This document shows, piece after piece, positions 49,502-59,900 of a stretch of DNA of 64,000 nt (positions within the stretch are counted from its first letter, which is position 1; each line of letters starts with the position of its first letter). The notes under the pieces are model-generated. The model ran no database searches. It was not told the origin of the DNA and saw only the letters and a list, made by a program, of their open reading frames with translations. Source of the DNA: Ferruginibacter sp. (GTDB lineage: Bacteria > Bacteroidota > Bacteroidia > Chitinophagales > Chitinophagaceae); NCBI RefSeq assembly GCF_014377975.1, contig NZ_JACMOO010000257.1, positions 1-64,000 on the forward strand, given 5' to 3'. The translations under genes were made by a program, and so were the position numbers.

Positions 49502-50743
49502 TTAAGAAGGTCTTCTGGCAGGTGCATTTCTGCTAAAATGCATTGGTTTTTTACCATGTTTAGTACCGGTTTCCCTGGGGATAAATGCAGATGGTGAGTA
49601 AACAGGAGCTTCTCCAAATTGTTCGGGAACTATTTCCTTTGGTACCGGTTTACCTAATAATTTTTCTATAGCTGCAAACTTGCGTTGTTCTTTTACACTG
49701 ATAAATGTGATGGCCGTACCTTCTGCTGCAGCCCTTGCCGTACGTCCGATGCGGTGCACATAATCTTCGCCATCATGTGGTACATCGTAGTTTAAAACAA
49801 GGCCAATATTATCAATATCAATACCACGGCTTAATATATCTGTTGCCACTAAAATCTGTAGCCGCCCGCTTTTAAAATGCATCAGTACTTCTTCTCTTTT
49901 ATCCTGCTCCAGATCACTATGTATTTCATCCACAGCCAGTTTTGTTTTTTTTAATTCCCTGTTTAATTCTTTTACACTGTTTTTACTGCTGCAAAAAATA
50001 AGTACAGAAGAAAAAGTCTTTTGCATCAACAGATATTTAACCAATGGTATTTTTTGGGTGTCGTATACAACGTACGCCAGTTGCAAAATTTTTTCATTGG
50101 GTTTGCTGATAGAAATATTTATTTCAGCAGGCTGGTGTAAAATACGCCGGGCCATTTCCCGTATTTTATGCGGCATGGTAGCCGAAAACAAAAGGTTTTG
50201 ACGCTTGGCAGGTAAGGCTCCGATAATGCGCATGATGTCATCATAAAAGCCCATGTCCAGCATGCGGTCGGCTTCATCTAAAATTAAATATTTTAATCCC
50301 TGAAATTTTACATAGCCCATATTGATGTGTGCCAGCATTTTACCGGGCGTACAAATCACAACATCGGCACCCACACTCAACGCCTTTTTTTCCTGGATAA
50401 AAGCGTTGCCATCACCACCGCCATAAACAGCAATAGAACTTACGGAAGTAAAATAGCTTAAGCCTTCCATGTGTTGTGCTATTTGTATAGCCAGTTCCCT
50501 GGTGGGTACTATTACAAGCGCTGTAATGCTATGGTGGTTAACCGGACTGGAAATAATATTATTGATAAGGGGCAATAAAAAAGCGGCTGTTTTACCGGTC
50601 CCCGTTTGGGCCGATGCAATTACATCTTTGCCTGCTAAAACCAGTGGAATTACCTGTTCCTGAACAGGCGTTGCTTCATTGTATCCCGAGGCTTCAATAC
50701 CTTCTATTAATCTTTCGTCAAAACCAAAATCTGTAAACTTCAA
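49502..50743 (-). CDS. rhlE: DEAD-box RNA helicase (RhlE type)
   Basis: The 413-residue protein has the Q motif, Walker A SAQTGTGKTAAF near residue 45, DEAD in LILDEADRMLDMG, SAT in LLFSATMP and HRIGRTARAAAEG. The short tail is basic (KHGKKPMHFSRNAPARRPS). This layout fits RhlE helicases, which unwind RNA in ribosome assembly or RNA decay. The specific role is inferred from the subfamily. Confidence 0.9.
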   Translation of the reverse strand: MKFTDFGFDERLIEGIEASGYNEATPVQEQVIPLVLAGKDVIASAQTGTGKTAAFLLPLINNIISSPVNHHSITALVIVPTRELAIQIAQHMEGLSYFTSVSSIAVYGGGDGNAFIQEKKALSVGADVVICTPGKMLAHINMGYVKFQGLKYLILDEADRMLDMGFYDDIMRIIGALPAKRQNLLFSATMPHKIREMARRILHQPAEINISISKPNEKILQLAYVVYDTQKIPLVKYLLMQKTFSSVLIFCSSKNSVKELNRELKKTKLAVDEIHSDLEQDKREEVLMHFKSGRLQILVATDILSRGIDIDNIGLVLNYDVPHDGEDYVHRIGRTARAAAEGTAITFISVKEQRKFAAIEKLLGKPVPKEIVPEQFGEAPVYSPSAFIPRETGTKHGKKPMHFSRNAPARRPS

Positions 50744-50795
50744 AATGCGGAGGGTAATTAAATTAAAAGAGTGTGTGTTGTTATTAATGGTATGT

Positions 50796-51155
50796 TTATT
50801 CTGCTTCTATCGCAACAGTAGTTTCTGTTTCTACCGGTTGTGGCGTGGTATTTTTTATAGTCAACTGAAATTTTGTATTCAATATCACTTCAAACTGGCC
50901 GGTACGTAAAACTGCTTTAGTGGGTTCATCTTCCAACATAGCGCTGGCCAAATGACTGGCAAGTTCTGACCCACTAATTACATTACTTACTTTACCATCT
51001 GTAAAAGCAATTACAAATTTATAACCTGCCTTTCTTCCTGTCCCAGCTCTTTCAAAATCTTCTCTGTTAAGGCTTAGCAACTGATCGCCGGCAGAAGATT
51101 TTTTTAATAAAATTCTGATAACCGGCAGGTATTTGTTCCAAATATATGTATACAT
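50796..51155 (-). CDS. Conserved hypothetical protein
   Basis: The 119-residue product has no signal peptide or membrane helix. It is a mixed alpha/beta sequence (NREDFERAGTGRKAGYKFVIAFTDGKVSNVISGS) with an acidic, Thr-rich tail. I do not recognise the family. It is 52 bp upstream of the rhlE gene and on the same strand, so it could be co-transcribed. It looks like a real protein because its composition matches neighbouring genes. Confidence 0.6.
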   Translation of the reverse strand: MYTYIWNKYLPVIRILLKKSSAGDQLLSLNREDFERAGTGRKAGYKFVIAFTDGKVSNVISGSELASHLASAMLEDEPTKAVLRTGQFEVILNTKFQLTIKNTTPQPVETETTVAIEAE

Positions 51156-51489
51156 AATAAAAGATTTTAAATGGTGTTACTTTCAAACAAATCACAGATA
51201 TTGAACGAAAATAAAATATGGCTTATAAAGATAGGCTTTAAAGACGGATATTGATGCTTTGATTTTTAATGCCCCTTACATGCTTCTCTTTTATAATGTG
51301 TAATTATATGCTGGTAACTCAACAGTTCCTTTTATTGTAAACAGGTGGTAAAATTATCTTTTAACGCAATATTCCCTATTTACCGGAGAGCCCATCTGTG
51401 CACTTTTTAACCCTTAACCAGATTTTTTTAAAGATATCTTTTTCTTCAAAACCATTTGCTTTAATTACTTTTCAATTGATCTTACTGAA

Positions 51490-52770
51490 GTTTACCCAAA
51501 AAATTTAATCAGGGAACAAACGCAATATTATACAATCTGCCGGGTTGTCATCCTTGTCGTTGCTTATACCTTTATTTGCTTTTTTGAGCAATTCAAAAAT
51601 ACCATCTTCCATAGCATGATTAAAAAAAGTGGAGATGCCGGAGAAACGCCTGGACAGGATAAATACCTTTTTTACCATCAGTTTTAGTTTGAAATTCATA
51701 CCCATATATGTGCTTGTAAAATAAGCAATGGCATGTACAGTGGCGGGAAGGTTGCGATGCCGTTATATCTTCTCACCCTTCTATCTTCTAAGTTGCAGGA
51801 TTATTCGATGTACCTGAAACATTGGTCGTATTTCCATCTGGTAAGATAAATTTCTACTATTTTGTGAACATCTTTTGGCGCTTTGCTATCGGGTTTTTTA
51901 TTGGTGAGCAGTATCAAAGGATGCTGCCCAAATCCTTTGATGAGAACTGCATTCATCCATTTATCCGGCTTATCATACAGGGCTATTTTGGTAATACCAA
52001 AAGTGAGGTCGATATGGGATTCTTTGCCATCTTCTATTTTAGTGATTTGTACCTTGTAGTTGATAGTTGTGCGCTTTTCTAATTTATCAGCCTGAACAGG
52101 CACTACGCCACCATTTTTATTATGTGTTACCAACCAGCGGTTGAGTTTTAAGCAGGTTACAAATTTTAATTTATTGCCCGTAAAATGTTCAATAATTTCA
52201 TTGCAGTCGCCACCGCTGTTAATTGACCAGGTGCCAGCTGTAGCGGTTTTTGCGATTACCTTATTGATGGCTTATATTATTTTTTGGATGGCTGTGATAT
52301 AGGCTTCTTATTTGTCTTAAAAGGCTTAACAATATAGCGGCACTACTTTATTGTATTCTAAATTTGCTACTGTTACTTGGCATAAATGGTAACCTGTTGC
52401 ACCATTGCCTGTGCTTCCATCATAAATGCCGCAAAGGTTTTCCATCACTTTAGCATAGGGTTTCATTGTATTACCAAGGTCAATGGCCGTCACCATTTCA
52501 CCGGTTATTTTATCATCGCCAAGGCGAATAATCTGGGTGTTGATATAATCGCTAAATCTTCGTCGGATAAATTACGGCAGAGGCGTTCCGTTGTTTTTAT
52601 CAGTACAAGATCTTCCTGCAAGCTATCGGCAACCTTGCATATCTTAATATCTTTGGCGGCCTGAATACCGTAAATCAATTCTTTAATAATTCTTTTAGCA
52701 GGCTTATTAAGGCCCTTGCCCAAGATCCCTGAAAATTTATTAGCTGGCGAATTTAAACGCCCAATAGCAG
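51490..52770 (-). pseudogene. Decayed IS4-type transposase
   Basis: Homology-like segments of one DDE transposase lie in order on the minus strand in different frames: KGLNKPAKRIIKELIYGIQ and ERLCRNL near 52740-52560, MKPYAKVMENLCGIYDGSTG near 52480-52400, AGTWSINSGGD near 52230-52195 and YLTRWKYDQCFRYIE near 51850-51801. A C-terminal piece covers 51705-51505. Frameshifts and stops break the reading between segments, so no active enzyme is made. I could not see clear terminal inverted repeats. It fills the gap between the anti-sigma gene and the hypothetical gene at 50796. Confidence 0.8.
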
Positions 52771-52902
52771 GAGAGTTTGCAGATGCACAAAGCCAAAGCG
52801 TTAGCCAGCGTGGCAACACAAAATAGTAAACAAATAAGCGAAAACTTACGGGCAAAAAATTGCAGTCGGAAAGACTGGCTATAAAAATTAAACAGAAACA
52901 AA

Positions 52903-53709
52903 TTACATTTTACCCAACACAAACATAGGACCTTTCGGCGATGTATTGCCTGATTCGCTCTCAAGTGTTATCGCAAAGGCATCCACCTTGCCAAAAGTTT
53001 TCATTTTCTGAATGCGGTATTTCTCTCCTTTTTTTGAAGTTAAAATCATACCTCCGCTAACCGGTTTACCATCTACAATTCCCCACAACTGGTACTGCTT
53101 TCCTGCGGGAGCTTCGGGTAAATTGACTGGATCAAGATATACTTCACCCGTATTTTCCATCCAGAATATTTTTGCGGCGGCATTGGGTGATGCTTCAAGC
53201 CCTTTTAAAGAAACGGGTTTGCTGTATTTATTTTGAACCACCGCCATATCTCCTTCCATCGTTTTATTCTCATCTTTTAAAGCTGCCAAATCCTGTTGTG
53301 TTTGCTGCAGATTTTTGGTGATGTCGTTACTTTTGTTGTACAGCACCATATTTAATGCAATGCTTCCCAGCAACAATACAACAGAAGCTGCTGCTGCATA
53401 TTTCCAGTAAGGAGCAATACCTATTATTGGGGCGGGGACACTATTGATTGATTTAACAGGCGCAACGGTTTTAACTTCCTCCTTTTCATTGTTAATGCGG
53501 GCAAATATTTTTTCTTTAACACTTGCAGAAGGTTCCATTGCAAGTGCCTGCGCATACGATTCCATATCAGCGTCTATCAGGGCTAACTCTTCAGCTACTT
53601 CAGGGTATTGAGCAATGTAAGCCTGCACATCCTTCTGTTCCTCCTCAGAGGCAAGGCCGGCAGCGTATAGCTCTAAAATTCCTGATAATATGATATCCTG
53701 TGATTTCAA
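52903..53709 (-). CDS. Anti-sigma factor, RskA-like
   Basis: The 268-residue membrane protein has an N-terminal anti-sigma domain (about 1-90), one membrane helix (about 103-126), a coiled segment (about 130-155) and an external RskA-type domain (PAGKQYQLWGIVDGKPVSGGM). It starts at TTG 53707-53709, overlapping the sigma gene's TGA as TTGA. It should hold the ECF sigma factor inactive until a signal arrives; the signal is unknown. Confidence 0.88.
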   Translation of the reverse strand: MKSQDIILSGILELYAAGLASEEEQKDVQAYIAQYPEVAEELALIDADMESYAQALAMEPSASVKEKIFARINNEKEEVKTVAPVKSINSVPAPIIGIAPYWKYAAAASVVLLLGSIALNMVLYNKSNDITKNLQQTQQDLAALKDENKTMEGDMAVVQNKYSKPVSLKGLEASPNAAAKIFWMENTGEVYLDPVNLPEAPAGKQYQLWGIVDGKPVSGGMILTSKKGEKYRIQKMKTFGKVDAFAITLESESGNTSPKGPMFVLGKM

Positions 53710-54257
53710 TTGTTATGTAACATTTTTCTTAATTCTAAAATTGCTGTACGCATTCTTGTTTTAACGGTGCCCAATGGTATACCCAGTTCTTTTGCAATTT
53801 CATCCTGGGTAAATCCGTTAAAGTATGCCATATCTATGATAATGCGTTGTTCGGGTTTTAAATTAAATAATTGTTTTCGTATACCTAAGGAGTCAAATTT
53901 AAGATGAGGATTGCTTGTATCCGGTAAATTATTTACGGAATTTTCATCGCCGGAGATTTTGCTTTGCTTTTTATATCCCTTGCTGCGCAATGTATCAATG
54001 GCAAGATTTCTGGTTAAATTCAGCATCCAGGTAAACAAACGTCCTTTTGACTGATCATATTGATTAAAATTATTCCAGATTTTTACAAACGCTTCCTGCA
54101 ATATATCTTCTGAAAGCATGATATCTTCTACCATTCTAACGATAATGTTGTTTAACGCACTCGCATAGTTATCGTATAAGTAGGAGAATGCCTGCTTATC
54201 CTGGCGCTGCAATAAAGCAACCAGCTCTTCCTCACTATATTTATTAACAGCTTCCAA
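53706..54257 (-). CDS. ECF RNA polymerase sigma factor
   Basis: The 183-residue protein has sigma region 2 (about 25-95, YDNYASALNNIIVRM and WMLNLTRNLAID) and region 4 (about 125-180, MAYFNGFTQDEIAKELGIPLGTVKTRM). It is coupled to the anti-sigma gene by a 4-bp overlap. The pair fits the RskA-controlled SigK-like group. No target promoter is evident in the window. Confidence 0.92.
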   Translation of the reverse strand: MEAVNKYSEEELVALLQRQDKQAFSYLYDNYASALNNIIVRMVEDIMLSEDILQEAFVKIWNNFNQYDQSKGRLFTWMLNLTRNLAIDTLRSKGYKKQSKISGDENSVNNLPDTSNPHLKFDSLGIRKQLFNLKPEQRIIIDMAYFNGFTQDEIAKELGIPLGTVKTRMRTAILELRKMLHNN

Positions 54258-54335
54258 AAAATGTATTGTTCTTAGTTTAAGTTGTTAAAAATAAAGCTAT
54301 TTTAAATACCTTTTGTATAATTCAATAATTAAATA

Positions 54336-54677
54336 ATGTTATTAAAGGCTGTTTCTGTTTTACCTGTTACCAATATTACCGATGCCATTGATTTTTATAA
54401 ATGCAAACTAGGTTTCAAAGGCTTAAATTTTGGCGATTATGCAATACTAAAATGTATGGAAGCCGAAATACATTTATCTATGGCCGATCCAGCTAAACAA
54501 TTTACACCTGGCGGCTGCTATATTTTTGTGGATAATATTGAAGATCTATACGCAGATTTTTCTGCAAAAAATTTAATTTTCCCAAGAGGACAACTGGTAA
54601 ACAAACCCCGTGGTTTTAAAGAGTTTATTATTTTAGACAACAATGGTAACGTACTACGTTTTGGGCAAAAGAAATGA
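54336..54677 (+). CDS. VOC family (glyoxalase/bleomycin resistance-like) protein
   Basis: The 113-residue protein has a single VOC fold: VSVLPVTNITDAIDFYKCKLGFKGL at the start and FIILDNNGNVLRFGQ at the end. It resembles bleomycin-resistance-type proteins, which bind ligands or metal as dimers. The substrate is unknown. The start is ATG 54336. Confidence 0.8.
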   Translation: MLLKAVSVLPVTNITDAIDFYKCKLGFKGLNFGDYAILKCMEAEIHLSMADPAKQFTPGGCYIFVDNIEDLYADFSAKNLIFPRGQLVNKPRGFKEFIILDNNGNVLRFGQKK

Positions 54678-54756
54678 GCCGTCTTCATCAACACAGGATT
54701 GCCGATGCTAAGATATCCAGGGAATTAATTTTTAAAATTTTATCATATGCAGGTTA

Positions 54757-55383
54757 CTATTTTAGATCAATGGCCTGCACTTCGTACACAGGGCTAAACA
54801 GGTATATTTTGCCTGTGGCCAGCTCTTTGCATTTAAAACGCTTGCGAATTCTTTCTTCTTTTATGAAAATGCGGCCACCTTTTATAGTAAATTGTGCGCC
54901 TTCAGGCAGGGTTTCAATTAAAGTTATACCGTCCTTTTTCTTGTCATATTGATGCAATACCCTCAGCAATGCGGTATCGGCACAACTACTGGCAGCGGGG
55001 TTTTGCAAGGTTTTAAGTAAAGTACGCTGAATATCTGCAGGAAAAATATGCTTCGCTAAAAACTGCGCCAGTACTTTGCTGAATTCGTTCTTCCATTCCT
55101 GGCCATGGGCTAATACCCGGTGCCCGTATCGCTCAAAAGTAAATAAGTGTGCCAGCTCGTGTAAAAGCGTAATTAAAAAGGAGTAAGGGTTCAGATTGCC
55201 ATTTACACTAATGCGGTGATTTTTGTTTTGGTATGAATTGCGATAATCGCCCAGCACCGATTTTCGTTCACGGGTGATCGTTAGCTGAACTTTATAATAC
55301 ATCAGGTAGTGACATACCTCGTCAAAACTACCATCGGGTAAATAATTTTTTAACTGGTGTAACGGTGCTTCCTGCTTAGGCAT
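54757..55383 (-). CDS. SprT-like zinc metalloprotein
   Basis: The 208-residue protein has the zincin motif H75-E-L-A-H79 in LLHELAHLFTF and a third ligand candidate in LAHGQEW (His93). SprT-like proteins include SprT of bacteria and the DNA-protein crosslink protease Spartan. Function here is unknown. Its start overlaps the upstream membrane-protein gene by 8 bp, suggesting coupling. Confidence 0.82.
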   Translation of the reverse strand: MPKQEAPLHQLKNYLPDGSFDEVCHYLMYYKVQLTITRERKSVLGDYRNSYQNKNHRISVNGNLNPYSFLITLLHELAHLFTFERYGHRVLAHGQEWKNEFSKVLAQFLAKHIFPADIQRTLLKTLQNPAASSCADTALLRVLHQYDKKKDGITLIETLPEGAQFTIKGGRIFIKEERIRKRFKCKELATGKIYLFSPVYEVQAIDLK

Positions 55384-55771
55384 TTTTTTGACGGTTCAAT
55401 TTGGTAACCAGGATAACTTCTGCCACCAGGTAAATAAGGTACATAACCATGGACACAATAACGGTAGCCTTGCTAAACTTTTCCTTCATTAAAAGCCAAT
55501 AAACAAAAATAGCAATCATGCAGGCAAACATTTTTATCATCATGCCAGCCATTACACTGCGCACAAATACATGGGGGTTAGCATTTTGCAATGCCTTTTG
55601 CTGAATAAAAAACGTAATGAGTGTAAGTAATAGGAATAAAATATTGGCAATCTTCAACACATCAGTAACGATTCCCCATTTTACCAATAGTGTTTCACCC
55701 AAAATAAAAAATCCATTGCAAATAATAAATACCAAAACCAATGGTAATAAAAATTTTTTTTGTGTCTTCAT
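55376..55771 (-). CDS. Small four-helix membrane protein
   Basis: The 131-residue protein is hydrophobic, with four predicted membrane helices and a short basic C-terminus (TKLNRQKNA). It might be distantly like AtpI-type proteins, but I cannot support that firmly. It sits 27 bp after the bactofilin gene and overlaps the SprT gene by 8 bp, so the three are probably one transcript. Confidence 0.55.
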   Translation of the reverse strand: MKTQKKFLLPLVLVFIICNGFFILGETLLVKWGIVTDVLKIANILFLLLTLITFFIQQKALQNANPHVFVRSVMAGMMIKMFACMIAIFVYWLLMKEKFSKATVIVSMVMYLIYLVAEVILVTKLNRQKNA

Positions 55772-55798
55772 TAAATTACCATTGGTGATAAATTTTAT

Positions 55799-56221
55799 TT
55801 ACTGGTTAACTGCTGTAGCCAGCTCAACATTTAACCCAACAATATTGCTAAGTTCTATAACACTGGCTCCCATTTGGCAACGTCCGTTAAAGGTTGCAGT
55901 TGGTTCTACTTCAAGCTTCCCTGTGCAAATATCACCATCCACTACACATTTACCGCGTAATTGCAGTACTTCTTTAACATCTATTTGTCCGGTTACTTTG
56001 CCTAGTACATCGGCATTTTTTCCCTTAATGGAACCATCAATTGTTCCGTCGGCTCCAACTAAAATCTTTGATTTAGAGCTAAGGTTGCCAACTAAGGTTC
56101 CATCAATCCTTATGTCGCCGCTACTTTCGATATTTCCTTTAATAATGGTTCCGGCACCAATAATAGTTGTACTGCCTCCGGATATTTCGCAACCCGAAGA
56201 TTTAGATTTTGAATTGAACAT
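55799..56221 (-). CDS. Bactofilin, polymer-forming cytoskeletal protein
   Basis: The 140-residue protein consists mostly of short beta-helix repeats rich in Gly, Ile and Val (TTIIGAGTIIKGNIESSGDIRIDGTLVGNL), typical of bactofilin (DUF583). Bactofilins form stable filaments without nucleotides and organise cell-wall enzymes. The upstream membrane coiled-coil gene at 56431 is a likely partner by context. Confidence 0.9.
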   Translation of the reverse strand: MFNSKSKSSGCEISGGSTTIIGAGTIIKGNIESSGDIRIDGTLVGNLSSKSKILVGADGTIDGSIKGKNADVLGKVTGQIDVKEVLQLRGKCVVDGDICTGKLEVEPTATFNGRCQMGASVIELSNIVGLNVELATAVNQ

Positions 56222-56430
56222 GATAGCTGATTTTTTTAGGTTTGGAATTGGTTAGTCAAAATTTATTTTACAAAAAACTTATCTTTCAATAATAACAGTC
56301 AAGCAATATTGATTTATATCTCTATTTCTATTATACCTTCTATTTCTCTATTTACCGCACGCTTTAGACGAACAGCATTAAAACAACGATCAAATAGATT
56401 TGGTGGTATGCACACCGCAATAAATTTTTG

Positions 56431-56829
56431 CTATTCATTTGTATTATCTTCTTTTGGCAAGTCTAATTTGCTGGTATCCAGTGAAGGTATTTTTCCTTCC
56501 AGCACTTTTTTTAGATCATCTAAATATTGCTGTTTAAATTTCATGGCATTTTCCATCGAATCAGCCCTTATTTTAAGTTGTCTGTATTCTCTTACCTGCC
56601 TTGCATCGCCGTACCCTACTCCAGGCAAATAATATTTTATGGGCGTAAAAACAATAAGGGCAACTGTTAAAATAGTGAAAAACACAAATACACTACTCAG
56701 GATAATATACACGCTAAGCCTGCTTAAACGAAACTTTACCACTTCTTCATAAGTATCCTCATTCATTACTACCAGCAGATACCTGTTGCGTAAACGTTTT
56801 AATGTATTGTTTCCTTCTAAGAGGGCCAT
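56431..56829 (-). CDS. Membrane-anchored coiled-coil protein next to bactofilin
   Basis: The 132-residue protein has a cytosolic start (RNRYLLVVMNEDTYEEVVKF), one membrane helix (about 40-63), and a periplasmic coiled coil (REYRQLKIRADSMENAMKF) with an acidic tail. The N-terminal half resembles the membrane part of M23 endopeptidases that neighbour bactofilin genes in Bacteroidota, but no peptidase domain follows here. A truncated or specialised adaptor is possible; confidence in the comparison is limited. Confidence 0.6.
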   Translation of the reverse strand: MALLEGNNTLKRLRNRYLLVVMNEDTYEEVVKFRLSRLSVYIILSSVFVFFTILTVALIVFTPIKYYLPGVGYGDARQVREYRQLKIRADSMENAMKFKQQYLDDLKKVLEGKIPSLDTSKLDLPKEDNTNE

Positions 56830-56930
56830 ATTTCTGTATTGGATGTTAAAAATAAGAAACGAAAGGCATTATCCGATAGTAATTGGTAAAAATAACCGAT
56901 ATTTATCCGCATTATTTTAAACAATTATTC

Positions 56931-59900
56931 ATGCAAAAAAGGATCTTATTCAGGCTATTGTTATCATCAGTTTTATTCACCTGTGTACATGTTGTTTTTG
57001 CACAACCTGCCTGGACAATTAATTTGCTGGATTCTTCTAAAAGATCGAAAAAATTTGAAGAACGAAAATTAGGTTCCGAAAAAATGGCTGACAAAAAATT
57101 CACGAAATTGCGGCATATTTTTCAAAATAATTATACCCATTTTAACTACTATTATAATGCCCATAATAAAATAAATACTGTTATTGAAAGGGCAAAAGCA
57201 GCACAAAAAGACGACTATACCAAACTACTCCGGTATTATCCATATAGCCTGGAAAATACCGCTACCCAAAAAACAGAACTGGACTCGGTAATTTATAAAG
57301 CCACCGCGGGTATTTTACTGCATGACCTTCGTAATGACTGGGTGGACAATATGTATTTATTAATGGGGCAGGCTTATTTTTTTCGCAAAGATTTTGATTC
57401 TGCGGCGGCTACTTTTCAATTCATTAACTACAATCTTTTTCCGCGTAAAAAAGATGAAGATGATAACCACGTTGTAGGTACCAGGTCGGCATCAAGTAGC
57501 GGCAACCTTAGCATTGCCAACAAAGAAAAACAAAACATTCTTCAGAAACTTACGGCACAGCCACCCAGTAGAAATGATGCGCTGATATGGATGATACTTA
57601 CGTTGATTGAACAAAATGAACTGGGAGAGGCCGCCTCCCTGATCAATACTTTACAACACGATGATAATTTACCAAAACGCCTGGTAAACGACCTGGCAGA
57701 AGTAAACGCTTACTGGTTTTACAAACAAAATATCTACGACAGTGCGGCTACACACCTGGAAGCTGCATTAAGTAATGCGCCCACAAAACAAGACCAGGCA
57801 AGATCAGAATACCTGCTGGCACAATTGTATGAAGCCACGCATAAGTTTGATAAAGCTTCTTTTTTTTACAACCAGGCATCAAAACATACTACCGACCCGC
57901 TGATGGATATTTATGCCCAGTTGAACAATGCAAAAATGATGAAAGGCACGGACTCTGTGGAACTGAAAAAAAGTATTGACAACCTGGTACACATGACCAA
58001 AAAAGATAAGTTTGAACCTTACCGCGATATCATTTATTATTCTGCCGGGGATTTATCAATGCAGCGGCCAGACAGCAATGCAGCGATATTTTATTACAAT
58101 AAAAGTCTGCATTACAACGAAGCCAATATATCTTATAAAAACAAAGCTTTTTTACAATTGGCAGATATAGGCTACAACCGAAAGCAGTACAAGATGGCCT
58201 ATGCGATGTATGACAGCCTGCAGGTAAGCGATACTTTATTAACTGATCGCTTACCGCAGATAGAGGAACGAAAAAGTGCCTTGTCAAAAATTGTAGAAAA
58301 AATTATCATTATTGAAAGAGAAGATAGTTTACAAAAAATAGCAGCCATGTCATTGGCAGACAGAACTTTTTTTATAAAAAAATTAGCCAAACAATATCGT
58401 AAATTAAATGGATCAAAAGAAGAGGAAAGCGATAACGGATCAATGCCCCTTAGTTTTGATAATAATAAAAATCAACCGACGGACCTTTTCTCTGCCAGCA
58501 GTAAAGGAGATTGGTATTTTGACAACGCTGCTATGAAATCAAAAGGGCTGAGTGAATTTAAAAGAAAATGGGGTAGCAGAACCAATACGGATAACTGGAG
58601 AAGAAAAAGTGCAGCCGCAACAATTCCAAAAAATGAAAGTATAGTTACTCCGCCAGACTTGGGTGGTGCAGACATGGATGCAGTTTCAGCAAAAATTGCT
58701 GTTGAGGCACTGATTTTAAAAGACAAGAAAGATGTAGAAAATACGGCTGAAGAAAAAATTAAACAACCGGAAGACCAAAGCTTTGAAGGATTAATGGCTA
58801 ACCTTCCTTTGACACCAGAAAAATTAGCAGAGAGCAATACCCTTTTATCAATTAATTTATTTGATCTGGCAAAATTATACCAGAGCAGTCTTGAAGATTA
58901 TCAGCAGGCCATCACTGGTTATAATCAGTCTTTACAACGTTTTCCCGATTCATTGTATGAGGGGGATATTTATCTTGGCCTGTATTATTGCTACACTAAA
59001 TTGGGCAACGCAGAAAAAGCAGCGTATTATAAAAGTATTTTGAATACCAAATTTGCTGCAAGCCCTTCCAATAAATTATTAACAAACCCGCCTTCAACCG
59101 CGATAAGTAAAAAAAATGAGGCAGGAACCAAACAGTATGAAGCCATTTACAATTTATTTATAGAAGGTAAATTTGACGAAGCACTTGCCGGAAAAAAAAT
59201 GGCTGACAGCCTGTATGGTAATAATTACTGGAGCCCGCAACTACTGTATATCGAAGCGGTATATCATGTAAAAAAACAGGAAGATAGCCTGGCTATTGAA
59301 ACACTGAACCATTTAATAACCCTTTATCCAAAAGCACCGCTTAAATCAAAAGCAGAGCGGATGATAGACGTTTTAAAAAGAAGAAAATCTATCGAAAGTT
59401 ATTTAACAGCACTTAAAATTACGAGGGCAAAAGAAGAGGATGTAATAGCCACACCCAAAAATAAGCTGGTAAGAAATGATTTAAACCTGATTGTATCGCC
59501 GAAACTTTTTGACAGCAGCAAGACCGTACTGCCAGGTAAACAGCCTGTAACAAAAGATTCCGCTAAAAAAGTAGCGGCTGTTATAACCAACGGACCATTT
59601 ACTTTTAATATGACAACACCGCAAAATGTAGTGATAGTATTAGACAAAGTAGATGGCACATATATCAACGAAGCGAAAAATGCTTTTACCAGGTTTGTGG
59701 CAGAAAATTTCAGGAATCAGGCTATCACCGTTACAAAAACGGCTGTTGATAAAGATGTTTCTTTAGTAGTTTTCACTTCTTTTGCCAATGCGGAAGCAGC
59801 GATGCAGTTTTTATACAAGGTTAAAAAGGCTGCACCGGATGAAGTATCCTGGTTACCTGCTGCCAAATATTCGTTCCTGATAATTTCTGATATTAACCTT

